Shown here: positions 51,826 through 61,999 of the stretch, in pieces | How the letters are laid out: every line of letters starts with the position of its first letter | Numbering within the stretch: position 1 is the first letter of the stretch | Origin: Spirochaetes bacterium GWB1_60_80 | Lineage (GTDB): Bacteria > Spirochaetota > Spirochaetia > Treponematales > UBA12059 | Reading direction: 5' to 3' | DNA length: 64,000 nucleotides | NCBI GenBank assembly: GCA_001829185.1 | Contig: MIAR01000020.1 | Span: forward strand, 1 to 64,000 | Made by a program: the position numbers and the translations under genes | The notes under the pieces: generated by a model | Seen by the model: the letters and a program-made list of their open reading frames with translations, nothing else | The model's database searches: none | What the model was told of the DNA's origin: nothing

Positions 51826-52588
51826 GCCGGCGGCCGGGGCTGGACCAGCGGCCGAATGGTTTGCCAAGGACGAGTTCTGGACCAATTACGCGCCGCTGAT
51901 GTTCGACGCCAGCCGCTGGGCGGAAATACCGGCCATCGTCGACGGCCTTATCCGGCTGAGCGGCTGCCAAGCGCCGGCTGCGGTACTCGACTCCTGCTGC
52001 GGACCGGGTCGACATGGTCTGGAACTAGCCCGGCGCGGCTACCGGGTTTGCGGGGTGGACATCACCGCCGCCTATCTGGCGGCCTTCGCCGACTCTGCCA
52101 CCGCCGAAAGCTTGACCGTCGAGCTGGTTCAGGCCGACGCCCGCCACTTCCAGCGCCCGGCGGCTTTTGAACTGGCTCTCAACCTGTTTACCAGCTTTGG
52201 CTACTTTGCCAGCCCGGCCGAGGACCAAGCCTACCTGGGCCAGCTCTGCGCCAGCCTCAAACCAGGTGGTCACTTAGTAATGGACATGGTGGGCAAGGAA
52301 ACCGCCGTACGAGACTTCAGCGAAGGCGAGTGGTTTGAACGCGACGGCAAGCTGATCCTGACCGAATTTTCGGTCGTTGGCGCCTGGGAAGGCCTACGCA
52401 ACCGCTGGATCATCATCGACGGGGCCAACAAGATCGACCACGCCTGGGTGCAGCGGCTCTATTCGGCCTTTGAACTGCGCGCGGCCCTGCAGGGAGCCGG
52501 TTTTAAGCAGGTGACCATCTACGGCTCCTGGGACGGAGCGGCCTACGACCAACAAGCCGATAGCCTGATAGCCGTAGCCGAGAAATAA
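51812..52588 (+). CDS. Class I SAM-dependent methyltransferase
   Basis: 258 aa. SAM-binding motif VLDSCCGPGRHGLELARRGY (around 57-76) with the acidic VCGVDITAAY, motif IV LALNLFTSFGYF and LKPGGHLVMDMVG. This is the Methyltransf_25 type of small-molecule methyltransferases. An insert WFERDGKLILTEFSVVG with long beta-strands caps the site. The substrate is unknown. It overlaps the preceding 125-aa gene by 14 bp. Confidence 0.86.
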   Translation: MAASEPAAGAGPAAEWFAKDEFWTNYAPLMFDASRWAEIPAIVDGLIRLSGCQAPAAVLDSCCGPGRHGLELARRGYRVCGVDITAAYLAAFADSATAESLTVELVQADARHFQRPAAFELALNLFTSFGYFASPAEDQAYLGQLCASLKPGGHLVMDMVGKETAVRDFSEGEWFERDGKLILTEFSVVGAWEGLRNRWIIIDGANKIDHAWVQRLYSAFELRAALQGAGFKQVTIYGSWDGAAYDQQADSLIAVAEK

Positions 52589-52621
52589 TCGCCCGCCAGC
52601 CTGGTCAAGCCGGAAAAAGGC

Positions 52622-52650
52622 TCGACAATTTAGCGTTTTAAGCCGATACT
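52622..52650 (+). promoter_or_regulatory. Probable promoter of the SBD-LysM gene
   Basis: TCGACA (52622-52627), 17-nt spacer and GATACT (52645-52650). The resulting leader is about 80 nt and contains an inverted repeat CTCGACA (52621-52627) / TGTCGAG (52674-52680). Confidence 0.5.
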
Positions 52651-52734
52651 TTAGCGAAGAAGACTATCAGGCTGTCGAGGGGCGTCGAGTCTCTCAACCA
52701 GCCGCAGAGCACAGCGCGCAGGACGGAAGCAGGC

Positions 52735-54225
52735 ATGGCACACATAGGCATCAAACTGGCCGATGGCAGTTTTTACCCGATTCTCGACGAGGACAGCGCG
52801 GCCCGCAAGGCAATGGTCGTTACCACGGTAAAAGACCGGCAGCCAAGCGTCCGCATCAACCTGTACAAGGCAGAAGACGGCACGGCGTCGACCGGCATGC
52901 TCTATGTCGGCTCGCTACTGATCGAGGACTTGCCGCCTCAGGCCCGGGGCGGTCCGGACATCCGCCTGGAGCTGAGCCTGGACGAGGCCGGCGAGCTGCA
53001 CGTTGAGGCCAGCGAGAAAACGACCGGGGCCAGTCAATCCCTAAGCGTCAGCCTCGGCGACCTAGCTCCTCCAGCCGACGATGAGCTGCCCGATTTTGAC
53101 CTCGGGGACACGGACGACGCGACGCCGCCGGCCGACGGCGAACCGCCAATCAGCCTGGTCGGCGACGACCTAGACAGCGATTTCCCCAAGTTGGACGACG
53201 AGTTGCCGTCACTGGACGACGAGACGCCCGAGCCGGACACCATCGATAACGGAATGGACAACCTGGACAGCGAATTCCCCAGCCTGGACAACGACCTACC
53301 CACCATGGACGAGGAGATGCCAAGCCTGGATGACGAGGTGCCCAATTTAGATGACGACCAGACCGATACCAGCAGCGACGGCAACATGGATGATTTCAAC
53401 CTGTCGGCCGCCGATGGCCTCGATACCAGCCCTTATAACGACGACAGCAACGACGAACCCAGCGCCGAGGACTTCGAAAGCGCGGCCGCGGCCGCGGCCA
53501 ATGAAAATTTCGACATGCCGGACGACTTTACCCTCGCCGACAACCCGCCGCCCGATGAGTTCAGCAGCGCGGCCGACGACTTCGATACAGCGGCCGACGA
53601 TAATCCGACGCCGCTGGAAGTGCCCCTGACGGCGACCGCGCAGCGCCCGGTCCGCACCCGCCGCGAAGCCGCCCCGGCCAACGACAGCGACCTGTCCCTT
53701 GACCATAAACGGCGCGGGCTGCCGGTCTGGTTGCGTATCGTGCTTATCCTGGTCAGTCTGGCTGCCCTGCTCGGGCTGGCCTTCGTGGTGTTCCGCTGCG
53801 TCGCCGACCGCACGCCGCCCATCCCCGACGCCACCGCCTTGCAGCCGCTGCCCCCGCTGGTGGTACCTACCTTGCCGCCGCTAACGCCGCCGCCTGTTAC
53901 CACCCCGGCGGTGACCACGCCGCCGCCGGAAACCACACCGGCGGTAACCACGCCGCCCGTTGCCACCACACCGGTCGTCACGCCAGCGGTCAGCGCCGAA
54001 ACCACACCGCCGGAGACTACCGCCCCCCGCGGCGACCGGCCACCGACTACGCCGCGCGAGCCTGGCGTCTGGTACCGACTACGCTGGGGCGACACCTTGT
54101 GGGACCTCTCAAATTCCTATTACCGCAATCCCTGGCAATACATGAAAATCTTCCGGGCCAACCCGGACATCATCGTACATCCGGACCGGATCATCGCCAC
54201 CACGTGGATCTATATCCCGAAGTAA
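52735..54225 (+). CDS. Transmembrane protein: Hsp70 substrate-domain-like, acidic repeats, LysM
   Basis: 496 aa. Residues about 25-108 match the beta-sandwich substrate-binding domain of DnaK (VVTTVKDRQPSVRINLY, LPPQARGGPDIRLELSLDEA, GELHVEASEKTTGASQSLSV). An acidic region follows (about 115-300) with near-perfect 7-residue repeats of the type D-x-E-L-P-S-L. A single transmembrane helix (about 330-355, VWLRIVLILVSLAALLGLAF), a Pro/Thr-rich linker, and a C-terminal LysM domain (about 446-496, WYRLRWGDTLWDLSNSYY) complete it. Without a signal peptide the N-terminus should be cytosolic and the LysM domain periplasmic, binding peptidoglycan. No ATPase domain is attached. Biological role unknown. 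Confidence 0.82.
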   Translation: MAHIGIKLADGSFYPILDEDSAARKAMVVTTVKDRQPSVRINLYKAEDGTASTGMLYVGSLLIEDLPPQARGGPDIRLELSLDEAGELHVEASEKTTGASQSLSVSLGDLAPPADDELPDFDLGDTDDATPPADGEPPISLVGDDLDSDFPKLDDELPSLDDETPEPDTIDNGMDNLDSEFPSLDNDLPTMDEEMPSLDDEVPNLDDDQTDTSSDGNMDDFNLSAADGLDTSPYNDDSNDEPSAEDFESAAAAAANENFDMPDDFTLADNPPPDEFSSAADDFDTAADDNPTPLEVPLTATAQRPVRTRREAAPANDSDLSLDHKRRGLPVWLRIVLILVSLAALLGLAFVVFRCVADRTPPIPDATALQPLPPLVVPTLPPLTPPPVTTPAVTTPPPETTPAVTTPPVATTPVVTPAVSAETTPPETTAPRGDRPPTTPREPGVWYRLRWGDTLWDLSNSYYRNPWQYMKIFRANPDIIVHPDRIIATTWIYIPK

Positions 54226-54273
54226 GCCGTCGCCGGCCGGGGCATCCGGCCGAACTAGCCGGCGGGGCTAGCC

Positions 54274-54867
54274 TCAGACTCCAGCCGGCGCAGCCGCCGA
54301 CCGCGTCCAGGCCGGGCCGGCGGCGATGGCCTGGACGCGCACCGGGCAAGCCGGCCCGTGCGCCCCGTCCAGGTAGCCCGAACTCATCAGAAATTCATTG
54401 ACGATCTCCGGGCCGGTGAAGACCAGCGTGGCGCGGAACAACGTGATCCAGGCGTCCAAAGACCGCGGCTGGTGCGCGTCCAGCCAGCCTTGGAACGATC
54501 CATACCCGGGGCGCTGCGCCTGGAGGCGGCGGGCATTCTCGATGGCGGCGTCGACCTTGCGCCGGTTGCGGATGATGCCTGAATCGGCCAGCAGCCGCAG
54601 GCGGTCGGTCTCGCCGAAGGCCGCCACGGCGTCGATCGAGAAGCCGACGTAGGCGCGGCGGAAGTTTTCCTCCTTGCGCAGCATCATCGACCAGCCGAGA
54701 CCGGCCTGGTTAATTTCCAGTAACAGCAAGCCGAATAGCCAGCTTTCGCCGGCCTCCCCTTTTGGTGGCGGAAAACCATAGCGGCGGTCGTGATATATCC
54801 GGTCGGGATGGGCGGCCGGCAGGCCGGCGCAATAGGCGCAGTAGGGCGGTAAACCGGTTTCGGGCAT
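54274..54867 (-). CDS. tag: DNA-3-methyladenine glycosylase I
   Basis: 197 aa. Tag-family motifs: YCAYC (zinc Cys), YHDRRYGFP, LLLLEINQAGLGWSMMLRKE with the catalytic-site Glu, FRRAYVGFSIDAVAAF, GIIRNRRKVDAAIENAR, and a C-terminal His/Cys pair in GAHGPACPV. It removes 3-methyladenine from DNA. The ATG at 54867 lies 4 bp after the mtnP stop, with GAAGG 8 nt upstream; a longer in-frame start would run into mtnP. The active-site YHDxEWG motif is altered to YHDRRYG, a variation seen in some homologues. Confidence 0.88.
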   Translation of the reverse strand: MPETGLPPYCAYCAGLPAAHPDRIYHDRRYGFPPPKGEAGESWLFGLLLLEINQAGLGWSMMLRKEENFRRAYVGFSIDAVAAFGETDRLRLLADSGIIRNRRKVDAAIENARRLQAQRPGYGSFQGWLDAHQPRSLDAWITLFRATLVFTGPEIVNEFLMSSGYLDGAHGPACPVRVQAIAAGPAWTRSAAAPAGV

Positions 54868-54871
54868 GGCT

Positions 54872-55687
54872 TCAGCCTTCGCCGTCAGCTGGGGCCGCCG
54901 CCGCGTCGCTTTTTGTCCCGACGCCACCGGCCTGGTTGGCGGCTCCGATCAGCGGGATAACGGCTAACAGTAGCTCGGTCATGCGGGTGGCGTTGCGCCG
55001 GAATATCTCCAGCACCGCTTCCTGGGTAACCGGCGCCTCGTCGGCCTTCCAGGAGTCGTAATCGGTGGCCATGGCGATAGCGGCGTAAGGCAAGCCCAGC
55101 TCGGCGGCGATGGCGCATTCCGGCGCCGTGCTCATATTGATGATGTCGGCGCCCCAGCTGCGGAACAGGCGCGACTCGGCCCGGGTGGAAAAGCGCGGCC
55201 CCTCGATGGTGACCACGGTGCCGCGCGGGTGCAGCCGGATGCCCAGCCGCCGGGCCGTTGCCCGCAAAAGCGCGCGCAGGCCGGCATCAAAAGGCTCGGC
55301 CATCGGCGTGTGATGCAGGCCGTCGGCGAAGCTGTCGAAGACGCTCAAGTCGCGGCGGCGGGTGAAGTCGATAAACTGGTCGGGCAGGACGAAATCGCCG
55401 CGCCGGATGCGGTGCCGCAGCGATCCGACGGCGGTGGTGGCCAGGATGTGGCTGCAGCCCTGATCGGCCAGGGCTAGCAGGTTGGCCCGGTTGGGCACCA
55501 TGGTCGGGCTGATGGAGTGGTCGCGGTCGTGGCGCGACAGGATGATTACCTCGGTGCCGCCGACCGCGCCGGCCGTCAGCGTCGACGAAGGCCGGCCGAA
55601 GCGACCACCGACCGCCAACTCGCGTGAATATTTCATAATATCGGGATTCTCCAGCCCCGACCCGCCGATAATGCCTATCTTGACCAT
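54872..55687 (-). CDS. mtnP: S-methyl-5'-thioadenosine phosphorylase
   Basis: 271 aa. KIGIIGGSGLENPD, LSRHDRDHSISP, TAVGSLRHRIRRGDFVLPDQ (in part: SLRHRIRRGDFVLPD), TVVTIEGPRFSTRAES and WGADIINMSTAPECAIAAEL with IAMATDYDSW identify the MTA phosphorylase group of purine phosphorylases. It splits 5'-methylthioadenosine into adenine and 5-methylthioribose-1-phosphate. ATG 55687 is preferred to 55693 because GGGGAGG then lies 7 nt upstream. It follows the aldolase stop by 2 bp; with mtnA it forms the first two steps of methionine salvage. Confidence 0.93.
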   Translation of the reverse strand: MVKIGIIGGSGLENPDIMKYSRELAVGGRFGRPSSTLTAGAVGGTEVIILSRHDRDHSISPTMVPNRANLLALADQGCSHILATTAVGSLRHRIRRGDFVLPDQFIDFTRRRDLSVFDSFADGLHHTPMAEPFDAGLRALLRATARRLGIRLHPRGTVVTIEGPRFSTRAESRLFRSWGADIINMSTAPECAIAAELGLPYAAIAMATDYDSWKADEAPVTQEAVLEIFRRNATRMTELLLAVIPLIGAANQAGGVGTKSDAAAAPADGEG

Positions 55688-55689
55688 AT

Positions 55690-56332
55690 TCATGCCTCCC
55701 CGTCGCGCAAGCCGGCCGCGCTCAGCCGGTCCATGAGTAATCCATAAGCTTCCGCCAGGTTGCGCCCGGCCACGAAAATGCCATCCTGGTGGCCGCGCGT
55801 CACCACCAAGAGCGGCAGGTCCGGCGCAGCCGGTGCTGTACCGCTAGACAGGGCCATCAAGGCGCGATAGAGCGCCGCGCTGCCGTACGTCACATCGGCC
55901 GCCGTAGTGGCAATGCCGCCGTTCCCGGCATCGGCGGCCGCTAATTCGGACTGCCACAGGCCGCGGCAATGGACGTGGATAACCGCGCCGACCTCCGGCC
56001 GGGCATAGAATGCGCCGTGGCTGAGCGACTCGCTGGACGGCAGGCCGAGGCCGACGCAGGCCACGGCGTTGGCAGCGAAGTCGCAGGCTGTTACTAAAAC
56101 GTAATCCTCGCCGGACAGGACCGGCAGCCGGCCGGTCTGGGAGCCGGTGATGACGAAGCCGCCGCCGCTACGGCGTTGGCTGACGTTGCCGTACCCCAGG
56201 TTGAGCGCCGCGTCGTGACCGACCAAACCCTGCCGCCACAGCCGCGAACGCCAGCCCTCCAGCTCCTGCCACAGCGTCGCCTGCAACGGACCGCCGCGCT
56301 CCTGGGCGCTGACCGTGAACTTGAGGACGCCC

Positions 56333-56343
<11 letters not shown>
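55690..56343 (-). CDS. Class II aldolase/dehydratase (MtnB- or Ald2-like)
   Basis: 217 aa. Zinc-aldolase motifs: LGYGNVSQRRSGGGFVITGS, a SSESLSHGAFYARPEVGAVI segment, IHVHCRGLW (two metal His) and TRGHQDGIFVAG (third His). Between mtnP and mtnA it should act on 5-methylthioribulose-1-phosphate: either dehydrating it (MtnB) or cleaving it to DHAP and methylthioacetaldehyde (Ald2 of the DHAP shunt). No mtnC, mtnD or mtnE is nearby, which favours the aldolase route but does not prove it. The start overlaps mtnA by 11 bp. Confidence 0.82.
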
Positions 56344-57577
<1,234 letters not shown>

Positions 57578-57688
57578 GACCGCCTCCAGACTTCATTCTA
57601 GCAGCCGGCGGGCGATCTGCCCAGCCACCGACAACGCTTTCCGCGTCGTCCGAGCAAGAATCAGGCCACCTGGGGCGTTTGCCTAATA

Positions 57689-57813
57689 AGGTGTTGAAAA
57701 ACGCGAATGCGGCTTTTTAACACTTCAAAAACCGGTACAATTACGCAGCATAACGCAGTTATGCGAGAAATTGTTAAGATTGTTGGAAAAGCAACCGGCT
57801 TTTTCAACAACCT
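57689..57813 (+). repeat. Dispersed hairpin-rich repeat, copy 2
   Basis: 125 bp, about 90% identical by eye to copy 1 at 14721-14847, from AGGTGTTGAAAAA to TTTTTCAACAACCT. The middle stem changes from GCATAGC/GCTATGC to GCATAAC/GTTATGC, a compensated base-pair change that keeps the hairpin. It lies in the intergenic region between mtnA and the SBP/chemoreceptor gene, 40 bp before the latter. Confidence 0.85.
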
Positions 57814-57852
57814 GCTCTTGCCTGCTGGCCGATCTCGGGTTAAAGTTCAGGC

Positions 57853-60800
57853 ATGGAAAAGGATTCGCCTCAAGCTCAAACCGAGACGCCGGCAAGCGCC
57901 ACTTCACCGCTGCAGTACCCGTTGATCGCCCTGGAAAAATACGAATGCGCCCTGGCGCGCGTCGCCTACTTCCATCACGATTTCCAGCAGGAGATGGTGG
58001 CCATTGGCGAGGAAATCGGCAAACAGACTAGCCTGTCGGTCGCGGCCGTCGGGCGTTGCCGTGAGGTTGCGCCGTTCCTGGACGCCATCGCCGCCCACAT
58101 CAAGGCCATCAACGATGGCACGCTCCAGGTCGGCGGCTACGTCCAAGCCGGCCGGGAGGGCCTCAGCGTCTCCATCGGCGACATCCAGGCGGCCATCGAG
58201 CAGCTCAAGCAACGCAACCTGGAGATGCGCGGCATCCTGGACATCAGCCGCCAGGTCACCGAGAGCGTCAATAAAATCGCCGAGATCGCCATCGAGAACA
58301 AGGTCATTGCCATCAACGCCTCGGTGACGGCCAGCAAGGCCAGCGACAAGGTGAAGGGCTTCAAGGTCATCGCCAATGAGATCACCCGCATCTCGGCCAC
58401 CATGGCCGAGCGGGTCGGCCTGATCGTCGACCACGCCGCCCAAGCCGGCGAGCGCATGCAGCAAATCATGCAAAATATGGACGAGAGCATTACAACCACG
58501 CAGGCCGCCCTCGGCAACATCGACGAAGCCTTTGCCCTGCTGGACAAGATCGACGGTACCATCCACGAGGCGGCCATCGCCAACGCCGACATGTTGGCCG
58601 AAAACCACCAGCTCAGCCAGAAAATCCATACCCTCAACGATGCCCTCGGCGCCATCGAGACTACTATCGCCCAGACCGGCGAGCAGGCCGCCCGGGTGCA
58701 GTCCGTCATGGACCAGCAGGCTAGCTGCATCGCCAACGTTAACCGGCTAGTGCCGGAGCTGCGCTCGCTGGGCGAAGCCATCGCGGCCGGCAGCCAGCCT
58801 GCGGCCAAGCCCAAATGCCTGCGCTTCTGCGAATCGCCTATCACCACCATCGACCCCACCTGGACCAGGATGCTACGCGAAACCCATTTCGCCACCTACA
58901 CCTGCATCCGCCTGCTGCGCTACTCCAGCGACCGCAAACTGGTGCCGTACCTGGCCGAAACCTGGTTCCTGCATCCAGATGGCCGCACCTGGGAATTCAA
59001 GCTCAAGCAAGGCGTCCTCTTCCACGACGGCAGCCCGATCACGGCCCGCGACGTCAAGTTTTCCTTCGAGCGCCTGATGAACCCAGCGCTCGACTCGCCC
59101 TACGCCAACCTCTTCGCCATCATCGCCGGCGCCGAGGAGTACATCGCCGGCCAGACCAAGGCGGTGGCCGGCATTAAGATGGTCGGCAGTCAGACTATCC
59201 AGTTCAAGCTGACCAGTTCCTTCAATTTCTTTCTCAGCCTGCTGGCCTTGAGCTATTGTTCTATCATAAAGAGCGACCCGGCCATCGCCGCCCGGCAGCT
59301 GAAGCCCGGTGAACTGGTCTCGGCCGGCCCCTTCCGCCAAGTGCCTTCGGGCAGCCCGAATCTGGACCGCCTGGTCGGCAATCCGCATTTTATAAACGGG
59401 CGCCCCTTCCTGGACAGCCTGGAGATCGTCCGCAACGTCGGCGACGTCCCGACGGCCTTAGCCGATGGACGGCTGGACCTGGCCTACAACCAGGCGGCGG
59501 CCCAGGCCGACCTGATCCGCCAGAAAAAATTCGACGGCGAGCTACAGTACTATACCTCGCGCTATTGTTACGGCCTGCTGGTCAACTTCAAACGTGACAA
59601 TTACCTAACCAGGAGTCCGGAATTGCGCCTGGCGCTGCAGATGGCCGTAGACAAGGACGCCATCGTCAACCAGGTGCTCGGCGGCAAGGCCGTCCGGGCC
59701 GACGCGGTTCTGCCGCCGGACATGCTCGATAACGGGGGGCGCCGTTTCGTGCCCTACAACCCGGCCGAGGCGACGCGCCTCTTCGAGCGCTACCGGGCGG
59801 AAGGCAAGATTTCGCAGCCGCTCAAGGTGGCCTTCCGCGCCTACCCAAGCCTGCCTGACCTCAAGCGAATCAGCGCCGCCATCGAGTCGACCCTGGGCTC
59901 CCTCGGCTTGAGCGCGGAAATCAGCCACCATCCCAACAGCACCTCGCCCGGTGGCTTCGCCGCCGACTACGACCTGGTATTCCTCGGCTTCCTGTCCGAG
60001 ATCGACCTCTATACCGCCGTCGAGCCCTTCATCAATCCCGAAGGCGGCGACAATTACTTCGGCTACAACAACCCGGAAATCATCGCCATGTTGCGGAACT
60101 CGATCGAGCTGAAAAGCGACGCCGAGCGCCGAGCCCATTTCAGCGCCATCCTGGACAAGTTGACCAAGGACGCCTTCATGGTGCCGCTGTTCTTCCTCCA
60201 GGCCGTTTGCGCCACTGCCAGCCGCACCCACGCCGTGTTCATGAGCGCCGAGGAATCCTTTATCCCCGACGCCGTCTATCTTTCGGCCGACCAGGCGGAA
60301 CGGGCCACACTAACCCTCGACCGTCAACTAGGCGAGCGCTATGGCGACGCGGTCGGCCGGCTGGACCGGGAGTCGAAAGCCATCGTGGAATCCTCCAGCC
60401 AGTTGATCAGCATCGGCCAAACCATCAGCCAGCTAATCGGACGGCAAAAAAGCGGCATCAACCAGGCCAACGACCTGTTCGATTCCTTCGCCGAGAGCGC
60501 CGCCCTGCTGCAGACCACGCGCGCGGCGGTAGTCGACAAGATCCGGGGCACCACCGAGGAGGCTGGCAAGAGCAGCCAGGCGGCGCAGATCATTCAGGCC
60601 GGCCTGACCGATCTGGCCAATGCCCTCGAAGGCACCGTCCGCTCGCTTAGCCAGGTCAAGAAAGACATCCACAACATGCTGGTCATCGTCAAAGACATCA
60701 ACGAGTCGAACGCCTTCATCGGCTCCATCGCCATCAACGCCGCCATCATCTCCAGCAAGACCGATGTCCGTGGCGGCGACTTGGTCAAGGTATCGGAGTC

Positions 60801-61218
60801 CATCTCCGAGCAAGCCCAGCGCAACACCGAGAACACCAACACCATCCAACAGTTCCTGGACGAAATGGCCAAGAGCGTGCTCGAACACCTGGCCTTCCTC
60901 GAAGCGCTGGTCAAGAAGATCGCCCTGGCCAGCAACGCCGTCGGCCAGAGCGGCAACGTCCTGAAAAAAGTCGGCCCCCTACTGACCGCCGCCAACCAGC
61001 GCAGTTCGGCCATCGAAGAAACGTCCGGCCAACTGGCCAGCCTGATTAACGAAGCCAACCAGTCGGTGGACCTCATCAACCAGGAAATCGACCGACTGGC
61101 GGTCAGCGCCGACGGCCTGCGCTTCGACCTGGACATGGAGCAGGCCGTAGCCGACATCCTCAAGGACGTAGCCTGGATCAACGCCGACGTCAACCGCTTC
61201 CTCCAAGCCGGGACATGA
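57853..61218 (+). CDS. Cytosolic chemoreceptor-like protein with embedded peptide-binding (SBP_bac_5) domain
   Basis: 1121 aa, with no signal peptide or transmembrane helix. Residues about 25-315 are coiled-coil resembling a methyl-accepting protein signalling hairpin; the tip-like IAEIAIENKVIAINASVTAS is followed by KGFKVIANEITRIS. Residues about 322-810 match family-5 peptide/nickel solute-binding proteins (RLLRYSSDRKLVPYLAETW; LKQGVLFHDGSPITARDVKF; ELRLALQMAVDKDAIVNQVL; NNPEIIAMLRNS). Residues about 815-1121 are again coiled-coil with a second hairpin-like NAFIGSIAINAAIISSKTD. The tip lacks the E-AAR-AGE residues that bind CheA/CheW. It may sense a cytosolic ligand and report through the coils. 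The start ATG lacks a clear ribosome-binding site. Partner genes downstream: DnaJ-related and lytic transglycosylase. Confidence 0.82.
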   Translation: MEKDSPQAQTETPASATSPLQYPLIALEKYECALARVAYFHHDFQQEMVAIGEEIGKQTSLSVAAVGRCREVAPFLDAIAAHIKAINDGTLQVGGYVQAGREGLSVSIGDIQAAIEQLKQRNLEMRGILDISRQVTESVNKIAEIAIENKVIAINASVTASKASDKVKGFKVIANEITRISATMAERVGLIVDHAAQAGERMQQIMQNMDESITTTQAALGNIDEAFALLDKIDGTIHEAAIANADMLAENHQLSQKIHTLNDALGAIETTIAQTGEQAARVQSVMDQQASCIANVNRLVPELRSLGEAIAAGSQPAAKPKCLRFCESPITTIDPTWTRMLRETHFATYTCIRLLRYSSDRKLVPYLAETWFLHPDGRTWEFKLKQGVLFHDGSPITARDVKFSFERLMNPALDSPYANLFAIIAGAEEYIAGQTKAVAGIKMVGSQTIQFKLTSSFNFFLSLLALSYCSIIKSDPAIAARQLKPGELVSAGPFRQVPSGSPNLDRLVGNPHFINGRPFLDSLEIVRNVGDVPTALADGRLDLAYNQAAAQADLIRQKKFDGELQYYTSRYCYGLLVNFKRDNYLTRSPELRLALQMAVDKDAIVNQVLGGKAVRADAVLPPDMLDNGGRRFVPYNPAEATRLFERYRAEGKISQPLKVAFRAYPSLPDLKRISAAIESTLGSLGLSAEISHHPNSTSPGGFAADYDLVFLGFLSEIDLYTAVEPFINPEGGDNYFGYNNPEIIAMLRNSIELKSDAERRAHFSAILDKLTKDAFMVPLFFLQAVCATASRTHAVFMSAEESFIPDAVYLSADQAERATLTLDRQLGERYGDAVGRLDRESKAIVESSSQLISIGQTISQLIGRQKSGINQANDLFDSFAESAALLQTTRAAVVDKIRGTTEEAGKSSQAAQIIQAGLTDLANALEGTVRSLSQVKKDIHNMLVIVKDINESNAFIGSIAINAAIISSKTDVRGGDLVKVSESISEQAQRNTENTNTIQQFLDEMAKSVLEHLAFLEALVKKIALASNAVGQSGNVLKKVGPLLTAANQRSSAIEETSGQLASLINEANQSVDLINQEIDRLAVSADGLRFDLDMEQAVADILKDVAWINADVNRFLQAGT

Positions 61219-61231
61219 GGCCGTCGGTTAC

Positions 61232-61957
61232 ATGGCGACCAACCAAGGCGACCGCCCGAGCACCCTCCCCCGCCGGCTGGACGACGGCCAGCTACTAAAC
61301 CTGGTTCGGGAGCGGCCGGCCGGCTGGAAGGTGCACGAACTGTCCAGCGCCGTAGACAAACTGGATCTGTCGGCATCCGACCAAACGGCGTTTGGCCAGC
61401 CGCAGCCGGACCAAACGGGGGCTGAGGAGGCGGAACCCTTCGGCGACCTGCGCCTGTTCCGGCGCAATTTTCTGTTGATGCGTCAATTATTCCAGCTGCG
61501 CCGCTGCTTGCGCGCCGAAAGGGCGGGTGATCTTTGTATCAGCAGCATGGACATCCGCTTCTGCCAGCCCGTACCGGCCACGGTGGCCGCCGGCACGGCT
61601 GATGCCAGCGACACTAACGACGCTAGCGCTACCAGCCTGCCGGACAGCTACGACGGCCTGGAGGCCTACTACCTGGAGGAGGCCAACTACCACGCCGCCA
61701 ACCAGGCTAGCGTCCAGGAGCTATTGGACGACTTCTGGCGACGCCTCGAGCGCTGGCGCCAGCGCGATGCGGCCCTAGCCGCCTGGGACATTGATCCGAC
61801 GCTGCCCTACGAGGCGGTCAAACAGCGTATCCTGGACTTGGCCAAGCAGCACCATCCCGACGGTGGCGGCGACGCGGCGGCTTTTCGGTCGCTGTGGCGC
61901 TTCTGGGAAGCCTACCGCGACCGCGCGACGGCGGCACCGAGACCGGCAACGTGGTGA
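61232..61957 (+). CDS. DnaJ-related protein
   Basis: 241 aa. N-terminal part (LLNLVRERPAGWKVHELSSA; LFRRNFLLMRQLFQLRRCL) resembles the DNAJ-related family N-terminal domain. The C-terminus holds a J-domain-like segment with WDIDPTLPYEAVKQRILDLA and an intact HPD tripeptide in KQHHPDGGGDAAAFRSLW. It may recruit DnaK for a special client. It starts 13 bp after the chemoreceptor-like gene and is probably co-transcribed, so that protein is a candidate client. An Ala/Thr/Asp-rich linker (about 125-145) separates the parts. Confidence 0.78.
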   Translation: MATNQGDRPSTLPRRLDDGQLLNLVRERPAGWKVHELSSAVDKLDLSASDQTAFGQPQPDQTGAEEAEPFGDLRLFRRNFLLMRQLFQLRRCLRAERAGDLCISSMDIRFCQPVPATVAAGTADASDTNDASATSLPDSYDGLEAYYLEEANYHAANQASVQELLDDFWRRLERWRQRDAALAAWDIDPTLPYEAVKQRILDLAKQHHPDGGGDAAAFRSLWRFWEAYRDRATAAPRPATW

Positions 61958-61999
61958 CCGGCGACGCTACCGCCAACAAAAAACAAAGAGGTTGACAGC

